Assembly: GCA_902728285.1 (NCBI GenBank)
Contig: CACVBU010000276.1
Coordinates: forward strand, 658,458-722,457
DNA from: Clytia hemisphaerica
Lineage: Eukaryota > Cnidaria > Hydrozoa > Leptothecata > Clytiidae
Length of the DNA stretch: 64,000 nucleotides
Direction of reading: 5' to 3'
Position numbers and translations under genes: made by a program. Under the pieces are notes generated by a model. It did not search any database, was not told where the DNA came from, and worked only from the letters and a program-made list of their open reading frames with translations. Below, piece after piece: positions 36,734-63,592 of this stretch (positions within the stretch are counted from its first letter, which is position 1; each line of letters opens with the position of its first letter).

Positions 36734-37161
36734 GGCGGCAATCACAAATATCTTCGTTTCGCGTCGCCCGACCGACTCTCGAAAATTGAGTAGAATTGAG
36801 TCGGTGAGTCGGTAAATTTGTCGGACTTTTTCTGTCAATGACCTTTCCTTCGTTCAAAAATTTTATTATTTATTGCCGATATTTTGCAAGCGATTTCTAG
36901 CGCATTCGCAGCATTTTGACTTTCTTTATCATTACATGCGCCATTTTGGGGTCGGAGGTCACAGTGTTCAAAGGTCATAATTTCAAACCACCCATTACAT
37001 GCGTTTTTTTGGCTGCTGGCTGGCTGGCAGTTTCCTCCAAGAATGCACTCCAAAAATGGATGGAAAATGGAAACCCCGAAAATTTTTATGACCGACCGAC
37101 CGACCGACTCACTTTTTAGACCCAACGAGGACGCGAAATGAAGATATTTGTGATTGCCGCC
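36734..37161. mobile_element. PIF/Harbinger-like element with TAA target duplication
   Basis: GGCGGCAATCACAAATATCT and its complement bound 428 bp flanked by TAA (36731-36733 and 37162-37164). The inner arms carry GACCGACTC repeats. Non-autonomous. Confidence 0.8.
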
Positions 37162-37164
37162 TAA

Positions 37165-40100
37165 GGATATAGATATAATTGCAGGTTTTTATTAAAGTTT
37201 AGTTTTTAGGCTTTTAGCCTTAGACCTCTAATAATCTAAGCTGACCCAGGAAATTGTATGCTCCACTGTTGTGTATAGAATTGTAAGAGGGAGGTAAAAA
37301 TGTGATTTTGTCTGGCCAGGCCAGGGACGGTTTAGAGGGTTTAATTAAAAGGGTCAGTATTATTATTGTGCGCACAGGGCTCACACAGCCAGACAGACGA
37401 CAGGCTAGCTCTAAAAATAAACAGCAACAGCAGCAAGTAATAGAGCTGTCAGTCAAAATTTCAAACTTGTTTTTCAAATTCACTATGGTATTTGAAAGCT
37501 GTACTTTAATGTAGGGCGGTCGGAAGTCGACAAAGGACGCGGCAAGGGAAAATGTATAAAAATAAAATTCAGAATTTAATATCTGAATGTTAAAGTAACA
37601 TATCTACATGTTTTTTTTCTTCTAAGTAGAAAAGAATTTATTTATATACCTTTGTTGCATTGCAAAAAACTATAAGTCTTTCATGTTCTTCGTTCATTTG
37701 CAATCTTTGATTTTCAGAGCTAGGGTAGCCCTGATTGTTGTGAACAAGATCCAAATTTAGGAAAACCATGGTTACTTTTGTTAAGATTACAATGGAGCAA
37801 ATCGATCCCATAACAAACGGTTTTTTGAGCTTGAAAGATGGTAGATCAAGCTTCTCCTTGAAATCTTGCAATCAGGGGGGTTCCCACGTTGTCGTTGAGC
37901 AAATTTGAATCAAAGAAGTAAATGCAAAAAATATATAATCCGTTGACTTTTTATGTGGAGCAAGGTAACAGCAAAGAGCTTAGACCGTCCTCTTTCCTGC
38001 AGGTTTGTAGAAAAAAATTGTACATCTATTCTAATTGGTTGCTGGGATTTCAAACTTCATGAAGAAACTTTTTGTTAATTTAATCCATCTCCCGGATGTC
38101 CCAAACCTCCCGAAGCTAAAAAGTCATTAGAGAAGTGTACAGAGAAGTTTTGATCTTTGCACACTTCTCTATTGACTTTTTACCTATGGGAGGTTTGGGA
38201 GGTCCGGGAGATGGATTCCTTTGATCTCTGTACACTTCTCTAATGACTTTTTAGCTTTGGGAGGCTTATGAGGTTCGGGAGATGGATTCCTAATATCTCT
38301 GTACACTTCTCCAGTGGCTTTTTAGCTGAGGGGGTTTTTGGGAGGTTCGGGAGATGGCTTCTTTTGATTTCTGTACACTTCTCCAATGACTTTTAGCTGT
38401 GGGAGGTCCGGGAGATGGATTCCTTTGATCTCTGTACACTTCTCTAATGACTTTTTTAGCTGTGGGAAGTTTGGGAGGTTCGGGAGATGGATTCCTTTGA
38501 TCTCTGTACACTTGTCTAATGACTTTTAGCTGTGGGAGGTTTAGGAGGTTCGGGAGATGGATTCCTTTGATCTCTGTACACTTCTCTAATGACTTTTAGC
38601 TGTGGGAGGTTAGGGAGGTTAAGCTGTGAATTTTAGAAACCATGAGTGCGAAAGGAGTACATTGCATCGAATCATCAATACATTTTTCAATTGTCGACGT
38701 TACCGCATCAGTGAGCATTGTGTACATACATGTACTATCTATGATACAAACTTGTTTATCATGCTTGTTTGTCTTGTGACAAATGACACCACATCTCTAC
38801 AATGTTCTTCTACCAGACCCCATTCATGCTGTGCAATTATCTTTGGTGTATCTATATCTGCTCCATTGTCAGGGAAGTGAACCCCGTCTCTATGGCTGGC
38901 ACTACGGAAAAACACTCTTGCCCCAAACTTCCTGCGCAGATTTTTTTGTAAAACACTTTCGATTTCGCAGGGACTTAATTTTGCAGGTGGCACTATTGGG
39001 TGGCAGAATTTTCACAATTTTGTATCTTTATACTATCAAATCATGTATATTGGTTGTTGAAATACACATTATTTGCGCTTTTATGATGCAAGTAACCATT
39101 CAAAAACTGCTCTACTTGGGACGATTGGTCGAAACATGGGACTGGTTGTTATGTTATCTGGTCTGTATTTTCAGTTACTGTTCAATCTCTTTGACAAAAA
39201 ATTTGTTTCAATAACTCCAGCAAGTTTATCAATCATACTTTGGTTATCAAAGTTGTCAAAGTTATCGAAAGAAATCAAAGTACTCGAACAGTTATCAAGT
39301 CTTCAAAGGGTTGTTAAGAAAGTGATCGAATTTTTTTGAAATTTTGGTACTCAACATTCGATTGTAGCAAGTTTGGATTTTGCTCATCCAAATCTCTGCA
39401 ATGTAGCTTTTGGCTTTCAAAAACATCCCTGAACATCCACGCGTTTAGTTAATAACCTTTAAAGTTTTAAAGAAAATCTGAAAATAAAACTAAAATGTCT
39501 CTTTTGACCCGAATCCAGAAGAAAGCCCAAGAAAAGTATTGATTGGGAAAAAGCAGGAATCACATGGCGAAAGCATGGTGAAAAAATCATGCCGGTGATA
39601 GATATCATTCGTAATTGTTATTTATGTAAAGGTACCTAGAAAATTTTTCGGTGCCGTTTTTGCAGAGACTGAATAGTAGACCGTGCAGTGGGTTTTCCTT
39701 AATATTTTAGAAACAAAGAAAGATATGAGAATCCGGATTTTTTTGGAAGAACACAATCAACACAACCAAACCTTCTGTCTTGCGTTTACTCTTTCCTTCC
39801 CAACAACTTTCTTTTCATTTGGTACGCTTTTTATCCACGTGGTGAACCGGTTTCCCCGATTTCTCGATAGTAAAAAATTGGAACTTTTCCGTGGGCTCGA
39901 TTGGGCGTACTGCCATCAGGAAATATTTTTTGTGAAAATTTACTATGTTCTAACGCTAATATAATCTAGATAGGAAACAAATATTAAATTTGACTCTTTT
40001 TTGCTCGTATTTCTAAATTTCACGATAAAAAGAACTGTTTACAAATTATTTTCGATATTGACATATTTAATGATGTCATAATCAATGCCGTGCATATTTT

Positions 40101-40834
40101 GTCAGCGCCGTGCATATTTTGTCAACATCCTTTTCATTGGATAAATACTACTAAAATATACAAGATAAGTAAACATAAATTTATTGCCCGCGAGCACAAC
40201 TTAGCTAAGTGCACCTCTCTCATTCATTATCTAAGAATTGAACCGGGCAAAGATTACCGAGTGGGCTGATAGTGGACAAAGGTTATTTGAAGATATTTTC
40301 AGTTATAATCCAAGGTAGAACAAACTAAACATGGAAAGGGGGTATTGTTTAGTGCTTTATACGATGATCGGTATTTTTTTGAATTCTATGTTTAGATCTT
40401 TCTACCCAGCCCAGTTGCTATGTATGCACGTCCTGTTGCTAAGACCTTTGCTTGAAATTGAAAGTGAAACCAAAATAATTTAGTGCACACTGCAGTTCGC
40501 GTAATATAATATCGATAAAGTGAAAGGAAGTCCTGAAAATTTCACAAAAATTCATCAGGAAAAAAAGTTATGATAAAATCTCACCCCTCATATATTTGTT
40601 TCAATCCTTGATCCTAAGGCTTAGGTTTTTTCTCATCTTCAAATTTCTGAAGAAAGCGGGAATTTGATGCGAGAGTTAGATTGTCAACAAAGTGCCATAA
40701 AAAATTATTGAATAAAAGAAGAAAGAACTTTAAATCTTTAATATTTTTTTTTCATTTTGAAGAATTGGTGCAAAAAAGTGAAACATCGAGAAGTTTCATT
40801 TTTTATTGGTTCAATCGATAAAGGGGATTTGGAA
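37165..40834. other. Intergenic stretch, no recognised gene
   Basis: Apart from the minisatellite at 38082-38625, I see only AT-rich DNA with scattered frames. The minus-strand frame at 38739-38993 reads like protein for about 80 codons but has no domain I know and no consistent splice partners. Confidence 0.35.
38082..38625. repeat. Minisatellite, one inverted plus seven or more direct units
   Basis: Units of about 60-72 bases (GGAGGTTCGGGAGATGGATT, CTTTGATCTCTGTACACTTC, TCTAATGACTTTTTAGC) repeat directly from about 38145. The first unit, 38082-38144, is in reverse complement, so the left end can form a hairpin. Confidence 0.85.
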
Positions 40835-41431
40835 CAGGGGGGGGCACGCAGTTACTACAAGACAGTATGACACTTACTACCGTGGTGGTACTGTATTCAG
40901 AAGTTATGAAAACAGTTACTACACAGTGTAGTAACTGCTGTTTGGGGGTGGTGCCAAACACTAAAGCTAGCACTTTTGGTGTAGTAAGTGCTTATATTTT
41001 AATTCTTTTTAAAGAACTTTCAAAATTTTTCACAAAAAATGAATTTTTTTGTGAAAAAATTCTTTGTCAAAAAAAAATTTTTTGTTATAAATGGACGAAA
41101 AAAATTTGAAATTTTTCTCAGACCCAACTTGGAAATTATGCTTTCCCTAATTATCATTAAAATGTTCTCAACAGCTGTTAACCAAGTAAATTAAAAGAAA
41201 ATCTAGCACAAAAATGGCTTTAGGTTGAAAAATAATCGCAATTTAGGGTAATTTCGAGGATGTTTTTGATGATATCACTCAAAAACAGGGGTGGTACCTG
41301 GAAATCTTTTCTGAAAACAGTTACTACCAAGGTGTAGTAACTGCAAAGGGTGGTGGTCCTGAAAAAAAGTGTTGAAAAAGCACTTACTACACATTGCATG
41401 TCTTGTAGTAACTGCGTGCCCCCCCCCCCTG
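40835..41431. mobile_element. hAT-like element just upstream of PSMD14
   Basis: CAGGGGGGGGCACGCAGTTA and TAACTGCGTGCCCCCCCCC..CTG are inverted ends with the CAGGG/CCCTG signature of hAT elements. TTTGGAA flanks both sides (40828-40834 and 41432-41438), a near 8-bp duplication. The subterminal CAGTTACTACA / TGTAGTAACTG motif is repeated several times inside. It lies 290 bases before the PSMD14 start codon. Confidence 0.75.
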
Positions 41432-41720
41432 TTTGGAAAACTTTCTATGTTTGTTTTTTTGCATAAAAAACCTGCCCGTCAACTCAGAATTTAGGCGCAA
41501 TTCTCCTTTGCTAATCAAGATAAGCAAAGAAAACGTGAAATGAGTGAATCCAAATCTGAATGTTACCACCAAGCTTTTAAAACCTTTAGTTTTGCATATT
41601 TTCTAGATAAATTTGCAAGGCCTGAAAATGTTTGGCCAGACTTGGTTTGGTTGGTTTGGTTATGGATTTTAATATTTTTTATTTTAAAATTTCAGTTAAA
41701 AATACAATAATTAATATATC

Positions 41721-46943
<5,223 letters not shown>

Positions 46944-46986
46944 ACGAATATGTGCCAGAACTTTTTATCATAACTAGGGAATGTTA

Positions 46987-46992
46987 AATAAA
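46987..46992 (+). terminator. Poly(A) signal of PSMD14
   Basis: AATAAA 44 bases after the stop codon, which would give a very short 3' UTR. Confidence 0.6.
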
Positions 46993-55925
<8,933 letters not shown>

Positions 55926-56816
55926 GCTGTATAAGGTAATACTTCTGCAGCTGGCACACAACGTTTTTTCGACGTTTATCTAACGTTCACAACGTCCATA
56001 TAACGTTAGAAGAACGTTGAAACAACGTTGTGTGCCAGCTGGGTCTGCTTCTGAAGATTTCCCAAGCATGATGGTCATCGACTTTGCCTCATTGAAAAAG
56101 TGTCATGACTAGATCGTATCAATCATCTATCCTATTCGATCTTCAAGGAAGAATTTCCTAGTTGAGGCGGGATAGTTCCAATCATGGAGAGATTGGAATA
56201 TTGAGGTTGAGAATAAATAGAGAATCTTTGTATATGTATATCCCGGAGGGGGGATTTTAAAAACGACCGTACGTTCGGCCAAAAATCAGGTCTCTAAAAT
56301 CGGACCGTTACAGTGCAGGAAAGATTTCTTGAAATTTCTCAAATTTTATCTAAATCCTTTGGTATTTTCTCAAATTTTACTACGCCCTTACAGTGCACTT
56401 TTTCCCACTTGCTCACAAATCAACCCTTACAGTGCACTTTCCAAAGTCCAAAAAACCTACCCTTAAGGGCCACACGTCCGGTAGGTCACTTACCTGGAGT
56501 GCCCCCCCCCCCCAGGATGTATATATTGAAAATTAAATATATTTTGGCGTTTTTTGCTTTAGATTTTGGTAACAATTGTTAATCAATATATGTGATCAAT
56601 ATTTCTCCTTTCTTTCTTAGGTGAAGTTGAGCCGCTTGGTTATGCAATATGAAAAGGATAACTTGGCGTAGCCTTATCTCACACATTTTCAACCTCCTGT
56701 CAATTAGAGACTAAACCGACAACACTGCAAATGAACATTTCGTTTTGTTAAAAAAAGACATTCTATGCTTCACGTGAGTTTAACTAAAACGTTATTTGTG
56801 AGCGGAATTGAATAAA
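55926..56816 (+). other. JNK 3' UTR with an intron and poly(A) signal
   Basis: Eleven bases after the JNK stop is a donor (AAG|GTAATA at 55938). A pyrimidine-rich acceptor ends at 56620 (TTTCTTTCTTAG), and AATAAA follows at 56811-56816. The likely 3' UTR is therefore the rest of exon 11 plus an exon starting at 56621. A junction this close to the stop should not trigger nonsense-mediated decay. The intron contains the hairpin MITE at 55948-56041 and a C-rich run near 56500-56513. Confidence 0.5.
55948..56041. mobile_element. 94-bp hairpin MITE with CAGCTGGCACACAACGTT ends
   Basis: CAGCTGGCACACAACGTT and its exact complement bound a 94-bp block with more AACGTT palindromes inside. It starts ten bases after the 3' UTR donor of JNK. 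Confidence 0.85.
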
Positions 56817-57944
56817 TGACTCTCAACAGAGCTTTAAATGAATGGATTGATGCATTGCGTTGAAAATACAAAAGACAGTTTTAGGGAATATATGTCGCTG
56901 CACATTTTCTTTCCAGAAACAAAAATCAAAATACAAAAATTTTTTAAACAATTAATCTGCCTACTAAAAATTTTACATGGGTTGGCATATCTTAGTCAAA
57001 GTACGGTTTGTGCTTAACATAAAGTAGCATTTTTATATTATATTTTATTAAATAGTCCAATAAGGCTCTGAGCCTGCTCGTGGAAACAATTCAAGTGTTA
57101 TGTTGGAAAAGCAGTGAGCACTTGGATATGTAACCCTTTCTTCATCCCGTTAATTTCATTCCTTTTAAACGAAGTCAAAAAATTATAACCTTTTTCTTTC
57201 AACTCCTTGTTATGAGTTTTTTATTTAATCTATTGTCACGCTCAACTATTAATTATTTTACAAATTTTATTACATTCAAACATTACACATACACCTACTT
57301 TAATCATTTTAGCAGATTGAAAATAACATTATTTTATTTGCTGTAGCGTAGGGTTTTTTTATTCGTGATACTGGATGATGTACGAAAACACGTCCGGAAA
57401 GCCGGTTCTTTGCCACTGATTCTGAATTACGAACAACAAACCATACTTACGGCTATTTTTCTAAAAGTTCGCTGAAAATTCAAATCATTTTTCTGATCTT
57501 TGATTAGCACAATCGCATCATAATTTCGAGATTTGACCAGCCAGATTGATTTGGATGTTAAGCGATCTTTTGAAAAGATAGCAATAAATACGGAAGCTAG
57601 TAACAATCGACCGACTTTTGAGGGCACTTTCCTATATCTAGACTTTTGTTTCGCGAATGTTTTGAGAGCCCCTTTCTTGCACATGTGGGTTTTCCGCAAT
57701 TAAAAAAAACAATATATATTTTAAAAGAATTATGCTTTTTTATTTCAATCGATTTTAGTTTGTGATAATAATAAGATTTTATTTTTGTTTTGTTTTAACG
57801 TAATGTAAATGTAGTTTTATCGTTGATTCGACTTTTTGCTTTAGATGTCTTTGTCTATCAACTCTTTCAGAAGAGTGATCGATTAGTAGATTTCCTGGTG
57901 TAGTAGATTTCTGCTGGAGAAAGTTTTCTGAAATTATTAAATCG

Positions 57945-58120
57945 AGGTAATCTTTTAAAACAGTTTTTCTAAAACATCGATGCATTTTGGGATTGTTTCG
58001 GGGGTATTTCAATAGAATTCCCTCAAAAAATTCCTAAGAAATTTCTATTGTAATACCCTCGAAACAATCCCACAATACATCGCTTTTTTAGAAAAATCAA
58101 AAACTCCGATAAGATCTTTT
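57945..58120. mobile_element. MITE with (ATAG)ACCTTATCGGAG ends, copy 3
   Basis: The right end CTCCGATAAGATCTTTT and an inner palindrome GATGCATTTTGGGATTGTTT / AAACAATCCCACAATACATC match the copies at 18365 and 26799. Both tips are diverged. Confidence 0.7.
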
Positions 58121-60008
58121 GGCAGCTCTTTTGACTTTGATTTATGTTTCTGTGTGTATTATATATATATCTTTGTCAAAATTATTATTTGTCTTGCAAC
58201 TTTTATTTTGAATGTAAAAGATGAATTTGTTTTTTGAAATAGCGAAAAAAACTCTAAAAAAGAATTAAAAGATGAAAACTTAAACAAAATTTTACTATTT
58301 CCTTCTTTTTTATTCCTTGGCTTGTAAATCAAAAGTTTTTGTCTCTGCTGACATTTTATGCAAAAGTTTAATGATAGAAGGGGTCAAGTCGAATATTCCT
58401 CCTACATAAACTCATATTGCCCCAAATAGATAAAACTTCTCCATTGTCTTGTATGAAGATTTGGTTTGCCGTTATCCCGACCCTGGTTTGGAGGTCGGTC
58501 CGTCGGTTGGAGAAAAATATTATTTTTACAATTTATGAAAGTTTAGTTTACATTTGGGTAATCTTGAATTGATAGTCAGGTAGAAGTCAGGTAGTCAGGG
58601 GGTGGGGCTTTTTTTTTGGTGATTCCTGACATGTTCCTGGTCCTTTGTGCAAAATTTCATCTCTATACCATTTTTGTCTGGGTAGTTATGCAATTCTACC
58701 TGACTACTATCCAGGGCCTCCTCAGTTCGATTACGTTTCCCACCAGCACAAAAAAATCAAAATAGAATAGAAATATTGTGATACATCCAAGGAGAATAAT
58801 TCAATGGGAAATGAAGAAAAGAACCAGAGTTGAGATTTTTTCGTCTGTTTTTTAGGTCTAAAGTTACAGTTTCATTTTGGCTCAAATCGAGACTTTTTTC
58901 CTAGTACTCACAGGACCGCAACTTTTTGCCAGGGTTTGATTTTACCTAACAACATTTGAGAACAACCCGTGGGGGGTTACTTAGGCAAAATGGCTACTGG
59001 GTTTGTGCGAGCCAAGGGTTCCTTTTTTCACACCCTCAAAGGGGTACAAAAAGCAAGCGTGTTTCTCGGCGATCGAAGAAAGACGGGAAACGAGTTTCTC
59101 AACGGTTTCGCACGCAAAGCTGCTTGATGATCTTTGCGCAGATTGGGACAAGCTGCGCGCATGCGTCAGAAATGCGTGTTTAAATGTCTCGTGTTTTCAT
59201 TTCAAAATCCTCGCTCTTGCAAAAAGTTGTAGTTAAGTTAAGCTAATCATTTCTAATTCTATTTTTGCTTTCATGTGAAAACGACATGAATCGACATCAG
59301 CATTGGAGAAGATAATGGGGTTCAACGAGATTGTTCGATACGGTTCATGCATGGCTATCCTCATTACAAGCAGCGAAATTGGCCACTTTTATGGTTACAC
59401 GCGATCTTTAATGATGACTGAACAATGAATGCAGATTATGGAACAACCCTGTTTTTAACGTATTTTGTGTATTTGCTTGTTATTTACAAAGGGAGGACCT
59501 TTAAACTCCGGAGGTCGGGGTGACTGATGCACTCGGTTCGGAGATAATGTTTCCTCCAGAAACAGCCAATGGGGGTTTTGCGCTACCTGCTCAGTCACCG
59601 TTAGTACTATACCCTTTTTTATTGTAATAATGAATAATATTCTATTTATCGATACTTTTTATTCTGACCGGTCGTGCGGAACTATTCATATGTAACCTAT
59701 TCAATTTTATCGTCTGATAATTGTTTTTTTTACATTGCTTATTGGCACGATTGTGGAAGGACCGATGACATTTATCCTGTTATTCTGCTAACATTTTGCA
59801 TGCTTATTGGAAATCATGTACATTCAATAATTTGTATATTTCAATTCGTTCTAGTTATATAATTATGGTGCGTGATGTTAAAAAAGATACAACAAATTTT
59901 TTTTATTTTATAACCTAAACTCTGCAAATTTATAAGAATATCTCAACTATATGTTTTCCATTGCAAGATGTATCCAATAAACAAACAAATTCATGTTTTT
60001 TATTATTC
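58121..60008. other. Intergenic stretch downstream of JNK
   Basis: No gene recognised. It holds a block at about 58965-59120 resembling 29395-29520 and otherwise AT-rich DNA. Confidence 0.4.
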
Positions 60009-60678
60009 TCAGGCAAATTAAGGCACGTCCAAATTTTCCGTAATTTTTTTTCACCAGTTCCACCTGTCAAACCATATCACTTCATACATCAAAAGAAGCG
60101 TATTAAAGTGCAGATCACCAGACTTGCTGTTTTAAAATTAATTTTTACACCAAAAAAAAGATATTAGGAAAAAAGCAAAAAATGCTGATGTCAGCAAAAC
60201 TTGTTTCTTGAATAACTCCAGTTTGGCTGATGGTATAAACATGAAATTTGGACCAAAGCTGCAAATCGTTAAAATGATAATTTTAAATCAAATTTTTTTT
60301 TCAAATATTGCTGATGTCAGCAGAAATCAGCAATATACAAAATATTGCAATTAAATGCTGACGTCAGCAAAATTTCAAATTATTTTTTTTTCAAAATAAT
60401 CTTTTTAATGTTGTGCAACTTTGGTCCAAATTTCATGTTTACACCATCAGCCAAACTGGAGTTATTTAAGAAACAAGTTTTGCTGACGTCATCATTTTTT
60501 GCTTTTTTCCTGATATCTTTTTTTTGGTGTAAAAATTAATTTTCAAACAGCAAGTCCAGTGATCTTCACTTCAATACGCTTCTTTTGATGTATGAAGTGA
60601 TATGGTTTGACAAGTGGAACTGGTGAAAAAAAATCAAGGTATATTTGAAAGATTCGGACATGCCTTAAGTTGCCTGAG
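60009..60678. mobile_element. 670-bp foldback element with TCAGGCAA ends
   Basis: Left TCAGGCAAATTAAGGCACGTCC and right GGACATGCCTTAAGTTGCCTGA begin arms of roughly 290 bases that pair almost throughout (for example CAAACCATATCACTTCATAC with its complement). The core has repeated TGCTGATGTCAGCA palindromes. Confidence 0.85.
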
Positions 60679-60788
60679 TTTCTACTTTCTATGTATTATT
60701 CTTAAGCTTTGAGGAGAAATAGTGGAGAATTGAGTATCTGTAAGGGTTCTTGTAATTTGGACTAAGATTTAAAAATTTTGAGAACAAA

Positions 60789-62167
60789 CACTGGGCGAAA
60801 TAAGAGATTTCCAATCCTGGAAATATCTTGAAAATATGATATTTCCATATACTTTTGTAAATATGACTTTTCTATATTTCCAAAGTTGTGGAAATACCAT
60901 TTTCATGATATTTCCAAATCTGAAACATCATATTTTCAAAATATTTCCAACTTTTGGAAATATCTTGAAAATTTGAATGTATTTTCTTTTATGAATACAC
61001 TAGGGAATAGACTATGCTATAGTCTAAGACGAATTCGAATAATAAAGAATAACCTCAAACACGCAAATTAGCAGTCGGGCGGAAATTTTATCCGCGCGGG
61101 CGGGTAAAAACTCGGAAGGGCCCTCTATCCGCCGCGAAACATATTACGTTTTATAATATACAAACTATGTTATATCATAATAACATATTATACGGACGAT
61201 AGCATCGTCTAACTAGGGAATAGTTACAAACATTTTAGCTAATTCTCTCTAACATTACTCCCGTATGAATAGAAGCTTTATGGCTAACAGATAATAATAT
61301 TCTCCAAGGAACCTTAATAACTATATGATCTCACGATTTCTCAATACAGTAGTCCCATATGGATATAAGTTATATTGATTTATAGATATATATATAATTC
61401 CCAGAGGTACCTTAACAGCCATTTTTCATCGTATCAAATCAGTGAACCGTATCCTCATACAAGATAAATGACCAACAAAAATTAGATTATCAGTGCGTGT
61501 ATTAGTTCACTGACACACCCTAATCTCTAGTCTTAAACGAAAGTAGCTTCTGATAATCAGCAAAATATTTAACATGTTATATTTTTCTTCAGTTGAAACA
61601 CTTGTACTATTTGAATAGGAATATTTAACAGGGCGTTAGCAAACTTACGGTTTTCCCATGTCAAAATAGCTCAAAATGAGAACTCCTACTTTCGCCTACG
61701 TGGAGAGACAGGTTTTTCATCCGGGGTGAAGACGGTCTATTAGCAAAAAGATCTATTCAGCTAACGACGCATGTAGGATTGTAAAATTTTACAGACATTT
61801 GATTTCTCTTTATATCAGGAAAGGTTTTGCTTCCAATATACTAGTTATTTGTATACTCTATTATTTCTAGTCACTTATAATTACTCGTGTTCAGTGCTTT
61901 CGAAATACACGGCAATCCATATTGAATACTTAGATTCCCTAGTTTGTTCAAAAAGAAAATAAGCTATATCCGTTTGAGCGAAGCGAATTAGGATATAATG
62001 TTTCAATGAATTTCAGAATTGAAATATCATAAAATATGATATTTCCTAATTTCCACAACTTTGGAAATATAGAAAAGCCATATTTCCATATTCACAAAAG
62101 TATATGGAAATATCGTATATATTTTCAAGATATTTCCAGGATTGGAAATCTCTTATTTCGCCCAGTG
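60789..62167. mobile_element. 1.38-kb element with CACTGGGCGAAATAAGAG ends
   Basis: CACTGGGCGAAATAAGAGAT and its complement start inverted arms of about 110 bases built from GGAAATAT motifs. Possible AAA flanks on both sides. The interior shows no transposase; the superfamily is not clear. Confidence 0.8.
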
Positions 62168-63075
62168 AAAGGGTGGCAAAAACGTCGAATACAGGACAAC
62201 ATTTTTAAAATTCAGTGTTTATAAGGGTCGATTTTCGAACACACAACGACATGCACGTCTACGTCTAGTACCTCCAGGAGAGCAATAAACTCTAACATAA
62301 GTTTTATTAGTTTATTTGATCAATAGGGCCGTGATAGAGAGTAGAGACCTCATAAATTATCGAATTCGGCTGATATTAGGTGCTCTGCTTCGGTTTTTGA
62401 GTGAATATCTAGAGTTGTTTTTATATCGAGATCAGATAACGGGTTTTTGTCAAGACTATAAAATTTGGGATTAAAAACAGACAAATTTTTGAGCTGATAT
62501 GCTTCTATTAACGATAGCATTATACAGAATATTTGTGATACAAAATAAAAAGTAAAAAACAAACAAAAAAAAATGTGTGAAAATTAAGAGTATTATATAC
62601 AACAAAAAAATGTCATCTCTTTAAAATTTACAATTTACAAAAATTCCCAATATATTCATTTTACTAATTTAATGTCAAGAGCCGAGATTTCATGAGTTGA
62701 AGCTGTTTTGTGCAAATCTATTTGAAGCCTTTAATATAATTGAAATCAATGTAAAAAATTTTTGAAAAAATTAATTGACATTAATAGGCTCTTTAACTTC
62801 ACTTTAAGCAAAATCTAGCATTTTCATTCCAGGGGCAATAAAATTTTGGAATGGCTAGAAATCTAGAGAGCGTCTTGCCTGAAAAACGTAACCCCCCATC
62901 GTCAAAAAGTCGTTGTTTTGTATATAGAAGCTCCACTTTTGCGGTCAACTTTCTTCTCAAAAGACAAGAAAAACAGAAAGTTGACCTTCCAGAATATACG
63001 ATGTAAAGCAACTCAAAATAAGAATTCTGCTCAGTCCCAGTTTCTTTTAAATACCCACGTGTTCTTGTTCTCTTA
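62168..63075. other. Gap before the ABHD exon
   Basis: AT-rich, no gene or repeat recognised. It must contain the 3' UTR end of the minus-strand hydrolase gene, but no clear poly(A) hexamer was located. Confidence 0.35.
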
Positions 63076-63303
63076 GCTCTAGTTTAGACGGCCGACTTTC
63101 TGCCCTGCCTATTCTAATTGTTAGAGTAGGCAGAAAGAGGGCACAAAGTTGGTTGTTAAAATCTTTGCTTGGAAAGGTTTGAAAGAAGACATTGCATTGA
63201 CGTCAAAAGAGGGCTATGCATCACTTTAGACAGCCCACTTTATGCCCTCTTTAATTCACAATTAGAATAGGTAGGGCAAAAAGTGGGCCGTCTAAACTAG
63301 AGC
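63076..63303. mobile_element. PIF/Harbinger-like MITE, copy 2 (TTA duplication)
   Basis: GCTCTAGTTTAGACGGCC ends with TTA at 63073-63075 and 63304-63306. It matches 23961-24191 in opposite orientation, including GACGTCAA..GCAATGTCTT. It lies in the probable 3' UTR side of the hydrolase gene. Confidence 0.85.
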
Positions 63304-63419
63304 TTAGCCGCGTCATCAGTTGAGATCCTGTAGGTGGTTTGTCTGGGATGATGAACCGTCCCTAGTGTTAGACACATGGTTAAAAAAAATTCCATAACAT
63401 CCAAACAAATCACCTGCTC

Positions 63420-63592
63420 TCATTTCTTCTTCTCAGATTGTTGTGATATCGAAGAAAAATATTGATTGAAAAGCCGTTCGACCAGCGAGCGGCCGCGTAC
63501 GAAAGCGCCTTCTACGAATCCAATATGGCCACCATAGTCCGTCAAAATAATCGCCATATTTGGGTTCTTCTTGATACTATCAAGTGGGATAG
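63420..63592 (-). CDS. C-terminal exon of an ABHD1/ABHD3-type alpha/beta hydrolase (partial)
   Basis: This minus-strand exon begins after an acceptor (TTTTTCCTTACAG) at 63592 in phase 1 and ends with TGA at 63422-63420. It encodes 56 residues: AIPLDSIKKNPNMAIILTDY, then GGHIGFVEG and a variable tail ending SQQSEKKK. The string NPN-hydrophobic-TxYGGHIGF-EG is the C-terminal end of the ABHD1/ABHD3 (EMB8, yeast YheT-like) lipase family, and the His of GGH is the catalytic histidine. These are usually membrane-anchored phospholipases or esterases of about 400 residues. The nucleophile and acid exons must lie beyond base 64000; I found no second exon in 63593-64000. Confidence 0.82.

Noticed and set aside
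38290-38511. Proline/serine-rich minus-strand frame with RDQRNPSP repeats
   Set aside because: It is the translation of the minisatellite and varies in frame between units.
38739-38993. 84-codon minus-strand frame with protein-like composition
   Set aside because: No recognisable domain, and the plus strand is equally open; not enough to call an exon.
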